Source: Isoetes taiwanensis (lineage: Eukaryota > Streptophyta > Lycopodiopsida > Isoetales > Isoetaceae). From it: a stretch of DNA of 64,000 nt. A program made the translations under genes and the position numbers. A model generated the notes under the pieces. That model was not told the origin of the DNA. It did no database searches and saw only the letters and a program-made list of their open reading frames with translations. Of the stretch, positions 1 through 12,237 are shown in pieces. The DNA is taken from positions 587,152 to 651,151 of the forward strand of contig JAJEKV010000187.1 of assembly GCA_021234155.1 (NCBI GenBank), given 5' to 3'. Position 1 is the first letter of the stretch; the number at the start of each line of letters is the position of its first letter.

Positions 1-2730
1 TTTCTCGTTTGCTCACGCCCCATTCAAGCGAGCTCGCTCTTGCCTGCCGCCCGCCATAATCCGGTAACAAAATTTATGGGTTCTTATCTTTGCGTCTCTC
101 GGCCATGGCGTGGTTACGGACCTTTGTCTTATACATCTTTTTTGCTGGCGATTTGCGATTGGTAAGTCGCCCGCGGTTGCTTTCGAAGAATCGATATTGC
201 TCTAATATTCAATGGCCTGCCATGTCCGGCTGTTGATCGGCCTCTAGAACTCAGTGCAGAGCATGGCCGACTTTTCTCTTATGTTTTTCTTGCTGAAAAT
301 GTGCAGATTAATGGTTTTCACGAAGGTTATACAGATTTTGTACAGTTTGTTGCGTTTCTAGCCTGTCGTGCACTCGGATTGCATGAGCTGGGTGGTAATA
401 ATCCCATGTTAATTACGCTTTCCGGAATATCGGTTTAAGCGGAGCAATCTTACGTCTTAGGAATAAATCGAGGGAGCATGAAAGGCCCCATTGTTCTTTC
501 AGATCCAGGAGCGGCTATCTTGGCAAGCCTCGGATTGAAATACTCCTTGTGTTTTTGTGGCCACTTTGTAAACCCTCCATTTCTCTTCAAGTTTAATTCT
601 TTAGCTGTTTCTAGATGTTTAAGGAGACTTCCTGCAAATCGTTTGTGGCTTCAGGTTCTCATCCTTTTTTGCAATAATATAATTTGATATTTTGCTTTTG
701 CTTATTCTTGGGCTTTGTTCTTCAATCTTTATGGACGGTTTCTTTCTTCTCCCAGGCTGTGTGTGCAGTTGCTGGGCGCTACATGATTCGTGTCCCCACT
801 GTTCGTACAATTGAAACATAATCGTTCCAATTTTGCATCTGTGTAAGACCAGATGTTGCAGAGGTACTTTTGATCTTCTTCCTCTAGTTAGTATTTTTTC
901 AAACATTAGTTACTTATCCGATTCTCTTTGCAGGTTTGGGATGCAACGGCTGCAGATCACGATTGTTGGTCTTCCTGGAGGCATATCGTAACTCTTGTTC
1001 GGTGCCAACCTTTGTTGTAAAGCGAAAATTCTTGCAGGTTTGTCACAATGGACATATCTTGCTTTGCAACAGATTCACTGCTCGTTTGTAGTAGTTGTAT
1101 GATACATGTGGGGTTGGGCAATTGTGGTGTGTAGCTGGTTGGTGTGTGCATACACTGGCATGGGTGTCATGCATCTTATTTGCTATATGTATGTGGTGGT
1201 TGCAGGATGTGGCTCAACAAGTATGGAAGAGGACACGTTGAAATAGGATGAAGTTCAGGTCTCCGTCGCTGGGGATAACTCGACGCTTCATTCGGCCGAT
1301 CCTAAATGGGGTATGCCTGGAGTTGTGCCTGGCTGGAATGTATTGGTCTGGTTGCTGCTATAGGAACTCAGGTATGTATTGTAATAGTTAGCTTAAGTGT
1401 GAAATAACTCGATCTTCATTTTATGTCAATGAGCTCGCATTGCCATAGGATCAAGAGGGATCAATCAGCATTTGTGTGGACTAGGGCAGGTAGAATCCAA
1501 AGAGGATCGGAAGTTTTGCATTTAAGTCAACATACAGTTGAACTAGGTTACCAAACCTAAAAGAAGAGGCTATTATGCACATTAACATCATTATCACCAT
1601 CATCATCTGGCATTGGTAAATTGGCTAATGAAATTGCTTCTTGTTGCCAGTTGACAATTGGGTCAAAGCATGGAGGTGGGGGACACTTTTTGTGTCAGCG
1701 ACACATGATGCTTAGTGGGTGCTTTCTGGAGCTATTTTCTTTGTAGTTTTGAAAAATATTTTTATTTTTATTTTTTTGATATTTTTCCCTCAAACGCATT
1801 CATATTACGCCTAGGAATACAAAATCTCAGCTTCATCGGAGTTATAGAAAAAAAGATAAAAATAAGCAAAGTTTTCAGAATTAGGTGCTTAGGGGGTGCT
1901 TGGCTGGCGCAAAAATGCCCCCCAGCTCCATGCTTTGGCCCAATTTTGACTTGGGGGGCATGGATGATTTCTCAGTAAGTTGTTGCTTCCCAAGTGACCC
2001 TTTGTGCACCACTTTCTTCACAGAATTTTAACTTTGTTGTTTTGGTTTTCAGAAGTATGGTATGGGTGGTGAGGAAGCTGAGAGCGATGATGAAGGTATG
2101 CTCTGTAAGTTTTCCAACTTTAAATGTCCTGGTTTTCAAAGCTAGGCGTGTTTGGAAATCACTCGTCCATATGTGTTAGTAGTTGTCTAAACTGGTATAT
2201 ATATACATAACATCCTTTTCTGAACCTTTTCTGTGTGGCATATCTTCCCGAGCTTGAGAAAGCAAGCTGACTTCTATGCTAACAGCTTATCTGGAAAGAG
2301 AAGTTGTTGCTGTTGATAAACAAAAATCTAATGTAACCACATTTGCAACAAGCTTGCATTTGGCTGTGACCTTAGCATGCTCAGTTGTCAATTTCCATAA
2401 TGTTTTTGTCCCCTTTGACTGGACAAGGGCTTCATTTCCATTTTTGGAATGTTCCGAAAATTATATTTACACCAATGTGAGTTGAGATTTTACAAAATTT
2501 ACGTATGTTGTGGAATAGCATGAGTAAGTTACATGGCAGATTTACGTAAGATAATACTCTATGCTCATTTTCGTATTTGCTAACCAATTTTTTCTTCCAT
2601 TTATGCTGAATGGAGACAGAATGCCATTGTATAAAAGCTTAAACTCACCTGGCACTACATAAGGGAGAAATAAGAATGAAATTTAAGCTAAAACTAAGTT
2701 AAATTTTTTTATCTCTCTTAGCAATGCCGA
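1..2730. other. No confident gene; possible small exons of an unidentified transcript
   Basis: No long open frame is present. A few pieces look exon-like on the plus strand. One near 757-820 follows a CAG and reads AVCAVAGRYMIRVPTVRTIE before a stop. One near 1206-1373 is bounded by TTGCAG and a GTATGT donor but holds stops. One at about 2053-2097 is a short piece between a pyrimidine-rich CAG and a GTATGC donor, reading KYGMGGEEAESDDE. They could belong to one intron-rich host gene or to a non-coding transcript. I do not recognise the product and could not build a continuous reading frame. Confidence 0.2.
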
Positions 2731-3004
2731 GAAAGATGTCCAATGGTATATAAAAAAGAAAAATTCAAACGTTTTTACATTTAGTAAGATAGATAGATAG
2801 TAGTTTTAACGTCACGCCACTAGGCAGCATCCAACTGGACATGTGACCACACACCACACTACATTGCTCGGTTGGGCCCTGCCCCCAACCACCTTACATT
2901 GCGTCTGTTGGGATTTGACCCCCAACAGTACCGAGTGCGATTCTGGGCGGTCTCGAACTCGAGACCACATTGCTAAAGAACTAGTGTGTTACCACTAGAC
3001 CAAA
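2731..3004 (-). mobile_element. tRNA-derived SINE-like repeat
   Basis: Reading the minus strand from about 3004, the sequence opens with a tRNA-like head. A GGGCGTT stem start is followed by an A-box match (TGGTCTAGTGG) and, about 35 bases on, a B-box match (GTTCGAGACC). The complementary CGCCC closes the fold near 2945. The body then runs down to a CTATCTATCTAT-type simple-repeat tail near 2790. An RNA polymerase III internal promoter plus a simple-repeat tail is the usual SINE layout. No target-site duplication was obvious, so it could also be a decayed tRNA gene. Confidence 0.45.
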
Positions 3005-3206
3005 CGCCCAGAATGTAGCTCAAGGCTTTAGAGTGTATATTATAGGATTCTTTTCTTAAAAGCTTGTGGGGGTTTATTGCAGCGATAACACATTGCTTGC
3101 TCGTGTGAATGAATAGGAGTGTTGGTTCCTATCTAGTGAACATATCCTTCCTTTGTCTTGATTCTACAGTCATGAACATATTTACATATCATTTGTTGTA
3201 CACGAG

Positions 3207-3520
3207 GTCAACGTAGAGTTGGAACATTTGAGAACCGGTTAGCCTTTAGGAGTTCAATAGCAAGCATCCTGAGACATGAAGTAACGGATATGGACACTAA
3301 TACGTCAGGACCTTCAGATGTTGCAAAATCCCCTGAATCTGCAAGGGAAGATTGGTGGATGGTCACTGATGCACCAGTTGTAACTGAACTTTATTCTCTT
3401 TTTGAGGAACATGACTGGCCATTATTGAAATTTGATGTAAGCAAGCAGGAGGTCTCCTTCCACATTCCTCTACATAGATTGCTTGCATTGCTGTTGCATG
3501 GGACTTTGATTTTGGAGGTT
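3207..3520 (+). CDS. PRT6-like E3 ubiquitin ligase exon (partial)
   Basis: An open stretch follows an ACGAG acceptor at about 3206 and reads without stops past the ATG at 3290. Its features are a GTFENRLAFRSS segment, then SGPSDVAKSPESAREDWW, then the stretch FDVSKQEVSFHIPLHRLLAL. From memory, the last resembles the conserved HIPLHRLL region of plant UBR-box N-recognins of the PROTEOLYSIS 6 family, very large ligases of the Arg/N-degron pathway. After LLALLLHG the frame runs on to a stop at 3634 through low-complexity sequence, so the true exon probably ends at a GTTGCA donor near 3519. Neighbouring PRT6 exons are not visible. It may be one exon of a long gene or a detached gene fragment. The assignment rests on recognition, not on an alignment. 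Confidence 0.4.
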
Positions 3521-3634
3521 GCAATTGTAAAAAGATTCATTTGCAGTTGTACAAAGATTCATTTTTTTGTTCATAATCCTCAAGGTTCATTTATAATTGT
3601 ACATAGATTCATTCTTATTGTTCGTAATCCTTAG

Positions 3635-5045
3635 AAAATGTTTGTGTCTTTTGATTCATTTTATGTTCAAAGTAAAAAATTTCTTTAGTGTGTTGTCTCC
3701 AAAATCGTTCCCCCAACAACCCCCTCTTTTATGAGGCACTAAACCTTTTAATTAAGGGCTCAAATGGAACTCTCTGGCCAAACCATAAACTTGGCACCTA
3801 GTAGATCTCTAGTTTAATATATTGTTATTTGCTTCTAACTTTCTTTGTATAAACAATAAATGTGTTCCTTGGCAAAGTTAGCTTCCTTTTTTCTAAGCAG
3901 GCATTGCATTGTCAAACGTTGGACTTTAACAGTGGGTTCAACTGCACAGGTTTGAACTAAAGAAATGTTCGCGGCGGCCTTGGCCGCCGCGATAAATTTC
4001 TTGTATCTACTTAAAAGCGATAAATTTCTTGTATCTACTTAAAAGTTTCTGGGATTTTTCTTTCGTGCTGGTGTGCTTTTTCAGGGTGTGACTTTTGGAA
4101 GAAAAAAAAGTTTCCAGGATATTTCTTGAGTTTTTCGGTACCTCCCCATTCCTCCATCCACCTTATTCAATGCTCATCACAGCTGTCAGGGGAAAGCATA
4201 TAGCAGAGTTTTGAATCAGCTGCTCCTTCGTTCCGATCGCCATAACCAACTCTGGCATTGTTACCTTGCTTTTCCTATTCCACACAATGTTTTGTTCGCC
4301 GCCCTATCGCCATAGCCGAGCTCTGGCAAGGATGCTACTTCGTTTTTTTTTTTTCTTATTGTTGTGGCTTTTTTTGTTTTTAACGTGGCAGTGGATGCCT
4401 TAAAGAGATGCTTGCCCGCTCCTCTGCAGGTCTCAGCATTGTGATGGTGGATCAGAGCAGTTGATCCTTGCAGCCCACAAAAATCAGAGATTTTTCCACC
4501 ATAGCTTGCTGGATTCTTCCCATTCTCTGCTCCCTGGATTACAAAATGGATGATGTTGATTAGTTCCTTTAAGTAACGAAAGGCTCCAAAAATGGTCTGC
4601 CATTTTTACAATAAAAAATGGTCTGCCTCGGAGAAGTGATGAAGGCATTCTAGGAATAATAGACTGACCTGAGCTGCTTCAAGCAGCTAGACGAATTTTG
4701 GAGAAGAAATTCAATATTCTTTGACTCCGCTATCAGTGAAGGAAGAAAGGGTTGGGGCTCCAAATGCTCGATGATAATCTCAGCTGCATAAGCACGATCT
4801 GCTCCGACATCCTCATTAGCCTCTGGCTGATCAAAAGGGATTGTGAAGGTAAGAGAAAGAGAGATTAGGATTTGAATAACGCAAAAAAAGATCCGGTCGT
4901 ATTATAACCCAAGGAATCTACCATGCCTTCTTCAACAATGCTGGATTCTGAACTTCTAAGAGTGCACAGATGAATCATGTAGAAAGGAGTGCACCGTATG
5001 AATAAAACATAAATGTGAGAAAGGGTTTGCCTCCGCCATGATTGC
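3635..5045. other. No gene seen; contains hairpin, 28-bp tandem repeat and a degenerate duplication
   Basis: This is mostly low-complexity AT-rich DNA. At 3965-3990 there is a GC-rich hairpin with CGCGGCGGCC and GGCCGCCGCG arms around two T bases. It is followed by two copies of a unit beginning GCGATAAATTTCTTG at about 3988-4045. Around 4235-4335 two diverged copies of a CGCCATAGCCGAGCTCTGGC-like phrase occur. No conserved coding sequence was recognised. Confidence 0.4.
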
Positions 5046-5280
5046 TTGGAGCACTTTGCCAGGCAGATCAATCAGCTCAAGAAAACAAACGCTCCCCTTT
5101 TCTTTGTCGGAACAACTTTTAAATTTGCGGAAGCGCCTAAGAAATATTATTATATCTCAAGGAGATATAATAATATTTCTGCCTTATGCCACTCGGGTTG
5201 TTTGCAAGATGAAAGTAGTGATCATATTTTTTTCTGCCCTAAATTGGCTTCATTCTGGTCTTGGCTTAGGGACAGATTTG
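5046..5280 (+). pseudogene. LINE reverse-transcriptase zinc-binding (zf-RVT) remnant
   Basis: The frame contains CHSGCLQDESSDHIFFCPKL followed by a tryptophan-rich segment (FWSWLRDRF). A Cys-x3-Cys...Glu-x3-His...Cys pattern with following Trp residues is typical of the zf-RVT domain near the C terminus of plant L1 ORF2 proteins. No RT core is attached, so this is a detached scrap. A 19-bp perfect inverted repeat lies inside it at 5140-5180. Confidence 0.5.
5140..5180. repeat. Perfect 19-bp inverted repeat with 3-nt loop
   Basis: Arms at 5140-5158 and 5162-5180 are exact reverse complements (AGAAATATTATTATATCTC and its complement), separated by AAG. The transcribed strand could fold into an uninterrupted AU-rich hairpin. 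It lies inside the LINE remnant rather than between genes. It may be a chance palindrome, a hairpin locus or a very short inserted foldback. Confidence 0.8.
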
Positions 5281-6039
5281 ATGTGCTTTTCCCTTCTTTA
5301 ATGGATTATAATTTACTATCTTGCATTAGATTATGTTATAACAAGGTTATGAATAATAAATGATGAAGAACGTGTGTCTGTAATTAATATTAAAGTATAT
5401 AAGTAAATGTCAGATACAGTACAATATATAATTGTATTAAAGGGTAAGTATAAATGTGAGGGACATGTAAAACAATGAGGATAGGAACATATGAGTTGTT
5501 AAAACTGTAACAAAATAGGAATTAGGGCTGGCTGTAATAAAATGAATTGCAAAGTGAAGGGAGAATATAATAGACATATACACAGAAGTTAATATGATTA
5601 GAATGACTTTCTACTAAACAGTGCGAGATTAATAACTCCGTATTATATTAAAGGAACAAATAGAAGTTGCTTATATCTATACATCTATAGCTGTCTATAA
5701 TATATAATCAGTTACACGTATGTATAGAAAGAATGATTTCTAAATTAGATAAACTGTGAACTCATCACCACGATTGAACAGTGAGACTTCCACAAACCTT
5801 GACTGTTGACCTTTGACGGTCCTAAAAGATGATCATGTCTGATCTATACCTCTACCTTTTATATCCCAGAGTTATCAATTGCACATTACAAGTCATCTCA
5901 ACCTTAATCACTTTGAACATGACAACGTCTGTGTGACTTATAATCTCACGCTATCTCTTTAACGAGGGGAGACTTCCTTTCAATGTACCATGTGTTGCCC
6001 TACAACAAGAGTAATTTTGATGCTGAGGACAACATCATT
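5281..6039. other. AT-rich sequence without genes, probably decayed retroelement interior
   Basis: No reading frame of note is present. The stretch ends in a polypurine tract immediately before the LTR at 6056. It is therefore best read as the eroded interior of that retrotransposon. Confidence 0.35.
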
Positions 6040-6055
6040 TTTAAGGTGGGGAGAA
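6040..6055 (+). other. Polypurine tract preceding the LTR at 6056
   Basis: The run AAGGTGGGGAGAA directly abuts the TGTGACG start of the LTR. This is where a plus-orientation gypsy element keeps the primer for second-strand synthesis. It marks the following LTR as a 3' LTR. Confidence 0.6.
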
Positions 6056-7640
6056 TGTGACGTTCCACGTATTTATATGCCTTTTTAAGTATAAATACAT
6101 GAACACGTCACTATAAATAATTAATGGCACATTAATTATTCATAAGCTAAGGTTAGCTATGTTAATTATTAATTATTAAGGTGGAAACGTAACCCAAAAC
6201 CCTAATTCGAATTTAGGGCTTAACCTAATATTAAAAGGGGCCAAAATATTAAATTAGTTAATATTAGCCAACCAGAGTTGCCACCTGGCCCAAATCGATT
6301 AGGCAAAGGAGGGTTGCTAACTTGGGACCCAAATTGAGGTTTTATATCCCCATTTGCCCCAGTTCGAATTGGGGGAGGTTGGTGGAGGAGGAGCTGCTGT
6401 TCCACCCTATTCCAGCCAGAAGGATGGAGAACCAGAGAGATAGTGGATCTAGCTATGATCCCGATTAGTATATAGATAGCCTGGATTCCTAGATAGTCAT
6501 AGGACTAATCCTTGTATGCTCAGAAGGTAGCTAGGATTAACCCTTGTATGAATAGATGTATGGTTAATCTCTATTTTATGTTCTATTCGAAGCTATGGAT
6601 GGATGGATGTATAAGGATAGCTTTCTTTCTGTTCCTCCTGTGTTGTATGGGTAAAAGGGGGGTAGAACCTAAAGGCCATCTAGAAGTAGAGATGTTCCTA
6701 GATAGAACCTTTAAAACCCAGTAAGTGCAGCCTGTGCACAAGAGCCAACCTGGCTGAGGATGCTATGATGTGGTTCAGCACCAGATAACGAGTATGATGG
6801 TGAATCGGGGGTGGGGTCTTGCCTAGCGGGGCTACAGGACTCCTATAGTGTGCTAGGCTTATAGCCGGTCACTGTGTGTGGGCCGGGTATGGGTCTGACA
6901 CTCCCTGGGCCGCAGGAGACGTGCCTATATGGACGGCCTGGACTCGAACGGGCAGATGAGCTGGCCTTTAGATCTAGGGGAGTAAGTCGGGTACGGATGC
7001 GGGGGTCGCTGATGCGGCACGTCTTCTCTAGCACACCCAGGGATCCGTCATGCTCGGGGAGGAGACACCTCTCTGACCTGCCTCATCGGACCGGGGAGAT
7101 GTAACCCGGAGTAGTCCCGTCGGGTGATTCCTTGGGATTGCGTCTCTGGAGGGCTACAAGCACGTCATAGCATGATTCAGCCTATCTGCAAAGTGTGCAC
7201 AGGAGGGGCGAATGGAGTGGACTATCCTAGCCATTGTCTTATGCCAGCCAACGCCATGTTATACCTCTGTCTGCTGTTATCTTGAGGCTCTGACCGTCAG
7301 TCGGCCCCATCGAGTTTGAGCCCAGGGTAGAGCCCTTATTTATGGTGCATTTCCTTTGTTATGTTGGTATTCTATTATTAGTTGTGTTGATGATGATGGG
7401 CCACCCTTCGTGGTGGTATGCTATTTATTAGTATTGTTGCTAGGTGCTAATATGTATGTACGCTTCCGCTATATAGGATTCCCATAGAGGGCGTGGGATG
7501 AATGACACCTCCGTGTCCTTCACCCGGACACTTGGCCATCACAAGTGGTCCGAGTCAGATGGAGGGCCTTTTCGTGGTGATGGATTCGCCGTGGGAGGGG
7601 AATTTCCCGTATTTATATGATGGGAGCATCGTATGGAAAT
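6056..7640 (+). mobile_element. 3' LTR of a gypsy-type retrotransposon, right end eroded
   Basis: The sequence begins TGTGACGTTCCACGTATTTA and shares many blocks in order with the sequence at 32233-33792. Shared blocks include GCCTGTGCACAAGA, GGGTATGGGTCTGACACTCC, GATGTAACCCGGAGTAGTCC and GGTCCGAGTCAGA. The two copies differ by many substitutions and indels, so they are old, separate insertions of one family. This copy fades near 7640 without the CGTCACA terminus seen in the other. A polypurine tract precedes it. No coding region of this element survives. Confidence 0.65.
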
Positions 7641-9453
7641 GTTAAAACCATAATAAATTATTTGTGGTTGTTTGCCATAGGTGTGCTTGCCAATGGTGGA
7701 CGTCAATGAGCTTGTGTATTTTCCTTTTAGTTATAGTTACCACGTTTGTCATGCGTGAATGATCTTGTATATTTTATGACCAATCCTCCTCCTTCGCTGC
7801 ACTTGCATTAACTAACTATAAAATGAAATTTTATTGCGTATAAGATATACAATATGTGCCTAGGAAGCTATGCTTTTAACTCAATGGAATGTGAAGATAC
7901 ATTTAGATCTCTAAACCGTATTATTACCGAACCACTTTAGCTAAATTCAAGTATCTCTATCCCAATAAATGGCACTGACTTCAAAACTAATTTGGTAGAA
8001 AAGCATCATTTTACCATCCCAATTGCTGTTTCATTCCCAGTGCCCAGTAATATTTCCAATCTCATCTTGGTCACCATAATAAAAATGAATATCAACTTTT
8101 ACAGATTATAAATAACAACATTTGCATTAAAATGATACCTTGGAGTGAGAAATCGGATGATTCCAAAGAGTAAAACAACTTTTAAGGCAACATCAAAATA
8201 ACTACTTATGCATTAGATTTATTTAAAACAATCATAGAACAGTATGCATTAGATTTATTTAAAACAATCATAGAACAGGGTATGCTCAGAGACCTTCTCA
8301 ACATATGTGCTATTCATGTTTTTGGCACTAATGCTTATTGTTTATAGAAGACATATGGAACTGTCTTTGCATCAAAAGACCTCAGCAACTTTTAACTCTT
8401 ACCTTTCAACTATTGCCAGTTTATATAGTTGCATGATTTCCCGAATTCCATATAGACACTGTAGAGGCTTGACAACCTTGCCATCAATACGTTATGTTAG
8501 CAGGTAAAAGTACCAAGTCTTGCAAGAAATTTCAGGCATGTGTCAAATCCAATGCTTTCGCTTTCTGTACTGCAAGCAACACATTTTAGAGTCCCATGCA
8601 TGATTTTAAAACTAAGAAGGAATCGAAGAAACTACATGGAACACCATAAGATTTAGAGGTGACGAAAAACCTGTGCCCGGAATGCCGCTGCAGGTAAATT
8701 GTGCAGAAGCCATAGCCAAAGTATGCAATGCAAATGAACATGCCGAGGTTGCTTTGCTTCCTCTTTTTCTCACTTGCACTGGACAGAAAGCCTAAACCGA
8801 ACAATAATAATTCCAAAACTTCATGAAAGAACTAAAAACGAAATGCCCAAACTAAATCATACCTTCCTTAAGGTCTCTACCTTTGCTTCAAAAGTGAAAG
8901 GCCTGCAGAAATGCCAGTAGATTATTAGGAATATCAAAGCCTTGCTTATAGTAAATAATATAGCTATGTCCATCCTAATAAGCATTTGCACCCCCCTGCT
9001 TTTCATAGATGCAGATTCGACCTGATACAGATTATAAATGCAGGTTTTGCACGGATGATAAGCGACTAAGGATAAGGGGTCTCAGAAATGCAAATGTACA
9101 TGAATCCATGCAAAAACACTGAAACAACGCAGAAACATGGCCTATCTAAGTAGCTTCAAAAGGAAGAAATACACAATACAAAAGCATGCAAAGCACCGAG
9201 GACCTGATGAGAATGCTGAGGGCAAAGCTGCAAAAATAAAAAACAAAGGCGAATATATGGCTGGGAATTTTACTCCACTTTTTTTAATAACTGACGTAGG
9301 TTGATCCTGGAGACCAGTAGCAGTTGTGTGTGGGGAGTTCTAGGAACTCACGGTTGAGGGGAACTATGGGAGTTATAGGTAGCACAATTGGACCTACTTT
9401 TTGTAGGCTGTGACATCATCCATGGCTTAGAGTCTTCATTGCCATGATATACA
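7641..9453. other. No confident gene; one small tandem repeat and one exon-like minus-strand piece
   Basis: Two exact 36-bp copies beginning TATGCATTAGATTTATTT lie at 8207-8242 and 8243-8278. On the minus strand, 8800-8600 reads SEKKRKQSNLGMFICIAYFG and continues with a hydrophobic, aromatic-rich stretch. That could be an exon of a membrane protein, but I do not recognise it and its borders are unclear. Confidence 0.3.
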
Positions 9454-10345
9454 TCAACCGAGATATTTAGGTCTTCCTTTCCTAGAACTAATATAATATT
9501 TTTCAGCAGCTGGAGGAGTCATCGACTTGCGAATACTACTAACCACATCATCAACTTCCTCAGGTGTTATTAAGTCTCTCCACCTAGACTTAGATAGCCA
9601 TCCATCTTTTAGTTCATCAGAAGATGTGTCTACTTGTCCAATAATCCATGTACCTGTGTCCAATAATCTATCAATTCAAGGTTGGTATCATCGGGGTTAT
9701 TTTTTCAATACTTGATGTATTCAGAAATGCCGTCCAATGTGCTTTGTAATGAATCCACCTTGGCTTAAGAGCTTTTGGTTGACGCCTTGGAATCTTAGGT
9801 TTACCATTTTCATCTTCGTGCCATATAGGTACTCCCTCATCTGGCCTCCATTTATCATCTGAAGGTCTCATCTTCCATTACATTGTTGACTTATTTCTCA
9901 TGACAAGAAAGTGTACTAAAGAGGTCTAGATTGACCTTCCATATCAAGAGCATAACCTTCGATAAAATTCTTCCAATCAGGCACCTCTTGTATGATCAAC
10001 CCTATAGGAGAAGGTGAAATGCATTCACTAAGAACTTCCATTAATCTAGGAAGATTGATCACAGTTTGAGATTTCAACTGCGCACTATACTTCCCAAACA
10101 ATGCATCCACATCCTCATGAGTATTTCCAGGCATTAAGAACCCTAAAATCACTCTTTTAAAGACACCCACAGCTGTTAAATAAGATAGGAATGAGAACAT
10201 ATACCTGTTTTTATTCTGTCCAGCACAATTATCAAGTTGGAGGAGGAACTTTGGTGGTAGATCTCGAGGTTGGGGACGTGAACTTGAGGCTCCAACATGT
10301 TCAGAAGCACCTGACTTCCTAAACCTTGCCTTAGTAAACTTCTCT
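9454..10345 (-). pseudogene. DUF7869-type transposase fragment (second, separate copy)
   Basis: Read on the minus strand from about 10345, the frame contains LLQLDNCAGQNKNRYMFSF, then a hydrophobic helix, then GNTHEDVDALFGKYS. These correspond to the LDN...NKN and G(H/N)THEDVD signatures of the DUF7869 family. I take that family to be an RNase-H-like, transposase-related domain widespread in eukaryotic mobile elements. Downstream pieces (9871-9671 and 9663-9454) carry a DDKWRPDEG segment and a C-terminal tail, but in different frames. A TAG stops the main frame at 9916-9918. A TAA follows further on where a Gln codon would restore the reading. The N-terminal half is missing. The truncated LINE at 10411 begins just beyond its upstream edge. 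Confidence 0.65.
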
Positions 10346-10397
10346 AAATTATTAGGCTAGCCAGCGTTTTGTTAGAAGGCAAAGGCACCCCAAGGAC

Positions 10398-10410
10398 ACT
10401 AAGTGCTTGT
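10398..10410. repeat. Target-site duplication (left) of truncated LINE
   Basis: ACTAAGTGCTTGT occurs here and again at 12278-12290 directly after the A tract. A 13-bp duplication flanking a poly(A)-tailed segment is the mark of target-primed reverse transcription. Confidence 0.85.
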
Positions 10411-12237
10411 ACTTTCTTATTCTTAATGGCTGATGAGCAGAATTTGCAGAATGCCATTTCCTTATTGGACAATTTCTCTTTGGCTTCTGGTATCTTTGTG
10501 GGGTGGCAAAAGTGTACTGCCCTGTGGGCCCTAGACTCTCCAGTGCCGTCTTATGTGGTTGCATTTCCATGGAAGGTTCTTCCTCATGGGAAGGCAACTA
10601 AGCTTCTAGGCATTCCAGTTGGTATACACCTTTCATCTGGAGACGCGTGGGATGTCATTATTAAGGGGTTGGAAAGGCATTTGTTCTGGTGGTCCACGGC
10701 TAAGTTATCCATGATTTGGTCGTGTAACCGTGGCAAAAGTCGGGCCCGAGTGATACACATGTCTACATGGCATCCATCTTGTTGCACCGCAGTAAAGATC
10801 AGCTCATTGTTCGTCTTGTCGGGGAACTTCATCGGGGTGGCAATGAAGAAGGGCGATGTTAAAGTTAGTTGGGGAAGTGCATTATGCCTAAACTTTGTGG
10901 GGAGTTGGGGATGATTCACTTTCTTCTCGAGCAAGGTGCTGATTTCTAAGTTCATATGGCGGATTCTCAATAATGCTTGATAATTCTCAGTGTCTGCGTC
11001 TCATTCACCCGGTCTTCTAGGATGTGCATTTTCTTTGGCCCTCCATCCATTAAGCCTCTCCTCCCATGGGCATTATTCTATCAACTTTCTCCATATCCTA
11101 ATGCATCTCCTTTCCTCAAGGGGTTGTTAGGCTGCTTGGGAGGCTGTCGCGCACTTTGTTTCGATTCCATCCGGCAATGGCCCACATAGATCCCTGACCG
11201 GTTGTTGGTGGATCCCTTTGGGTGGCGGTCAGGCGGTGTCCCCGGGTCTCTTGTCCATCCATTGGCCTTAGCGTCGGTGGCGAAGCGGCCAGTGTGCTCG
11301 CGGTATCGCATGGTATAATGAGACAAGATTGTTGGCGTGGAATGAGTTCAAATTGAAGTTCCTTCTCCTTCGTTGGGACCGGGGCATTTGGGAAAAAGTA
11401 GGCGCTACACTTCCTCCACACCCACAAGGCGTGGCTCCCCGACTCCGGGGTCTTTGGTTCATGGCGATGTTAGGGAGGAGGAGCACGGTGCACTTTCGAT
11501 GTATGTGGTCTGCTTCATCCCGAGGTGTTGCCTCCATTGCCAAAGTGGCCTTTAGTTATCCCAGAGCCTCATCGTAAAAAGCGATGCGGCGATGGGTATG
11601 GGATAAATTGCTTTATCCTAAGCTATCCATTTTATGGTGGCAGATCACTCATAGATGCGTGCGGGTAAACACTGTTGTTCATCAGTTTCGTCCAGAAGTC
11701 TTTGTGATCTGCCCTCTTTGCATGCAGAGGGATGAGACAATTGAGCATTTTTTTTTTCTTGTGTCACCATGTTCGACTTGCTTGGCGGTGGCCACGAAGT
11801 CTTTTCCATTTGTGACTTGAATAGTCAGCAGGTCCTATTGTCAGTCTATCCTAGTTCTTGGGACAAGTTGGCAAAGAGGGCTTTCCATTTAGCATCTGCT
11901 TGGATCATCTGGTCCATCTGGAAGAGACGAAATCTCCTCATCTTCAAGGGACAGCTCTTTTACGACATAAGTGCTTTAGCGATGCCTGTAGTCGCATTGT
12001 GAAGGCGTACAAGTGTTCTTCCTTAAAGGATGACATCAAAGGTGCCATTTGGGAGCAATATCTTCAGATTCACACCTACTCATAGCAAACAGTTGTGCTC
12101 ATGGTGATCTATGTTCTCTGCTTTTCTATGTTATGTATGTGGTGGGTAGTGTTGCTCTAGTGGATATCTTCTCCACTGGGTTTCGAGTCCCCCATGTACT
12201 CTTTGTATTCTTTTGAGTAATAAAGGTCCACGTTCAT

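Noticed and set aside
1715-2485. Several short plus-strand open frames
   Set aside because: Low complexity or hydrophobic by composition, with no conserved motifs. They look like chance frames in AT-rich DNA.
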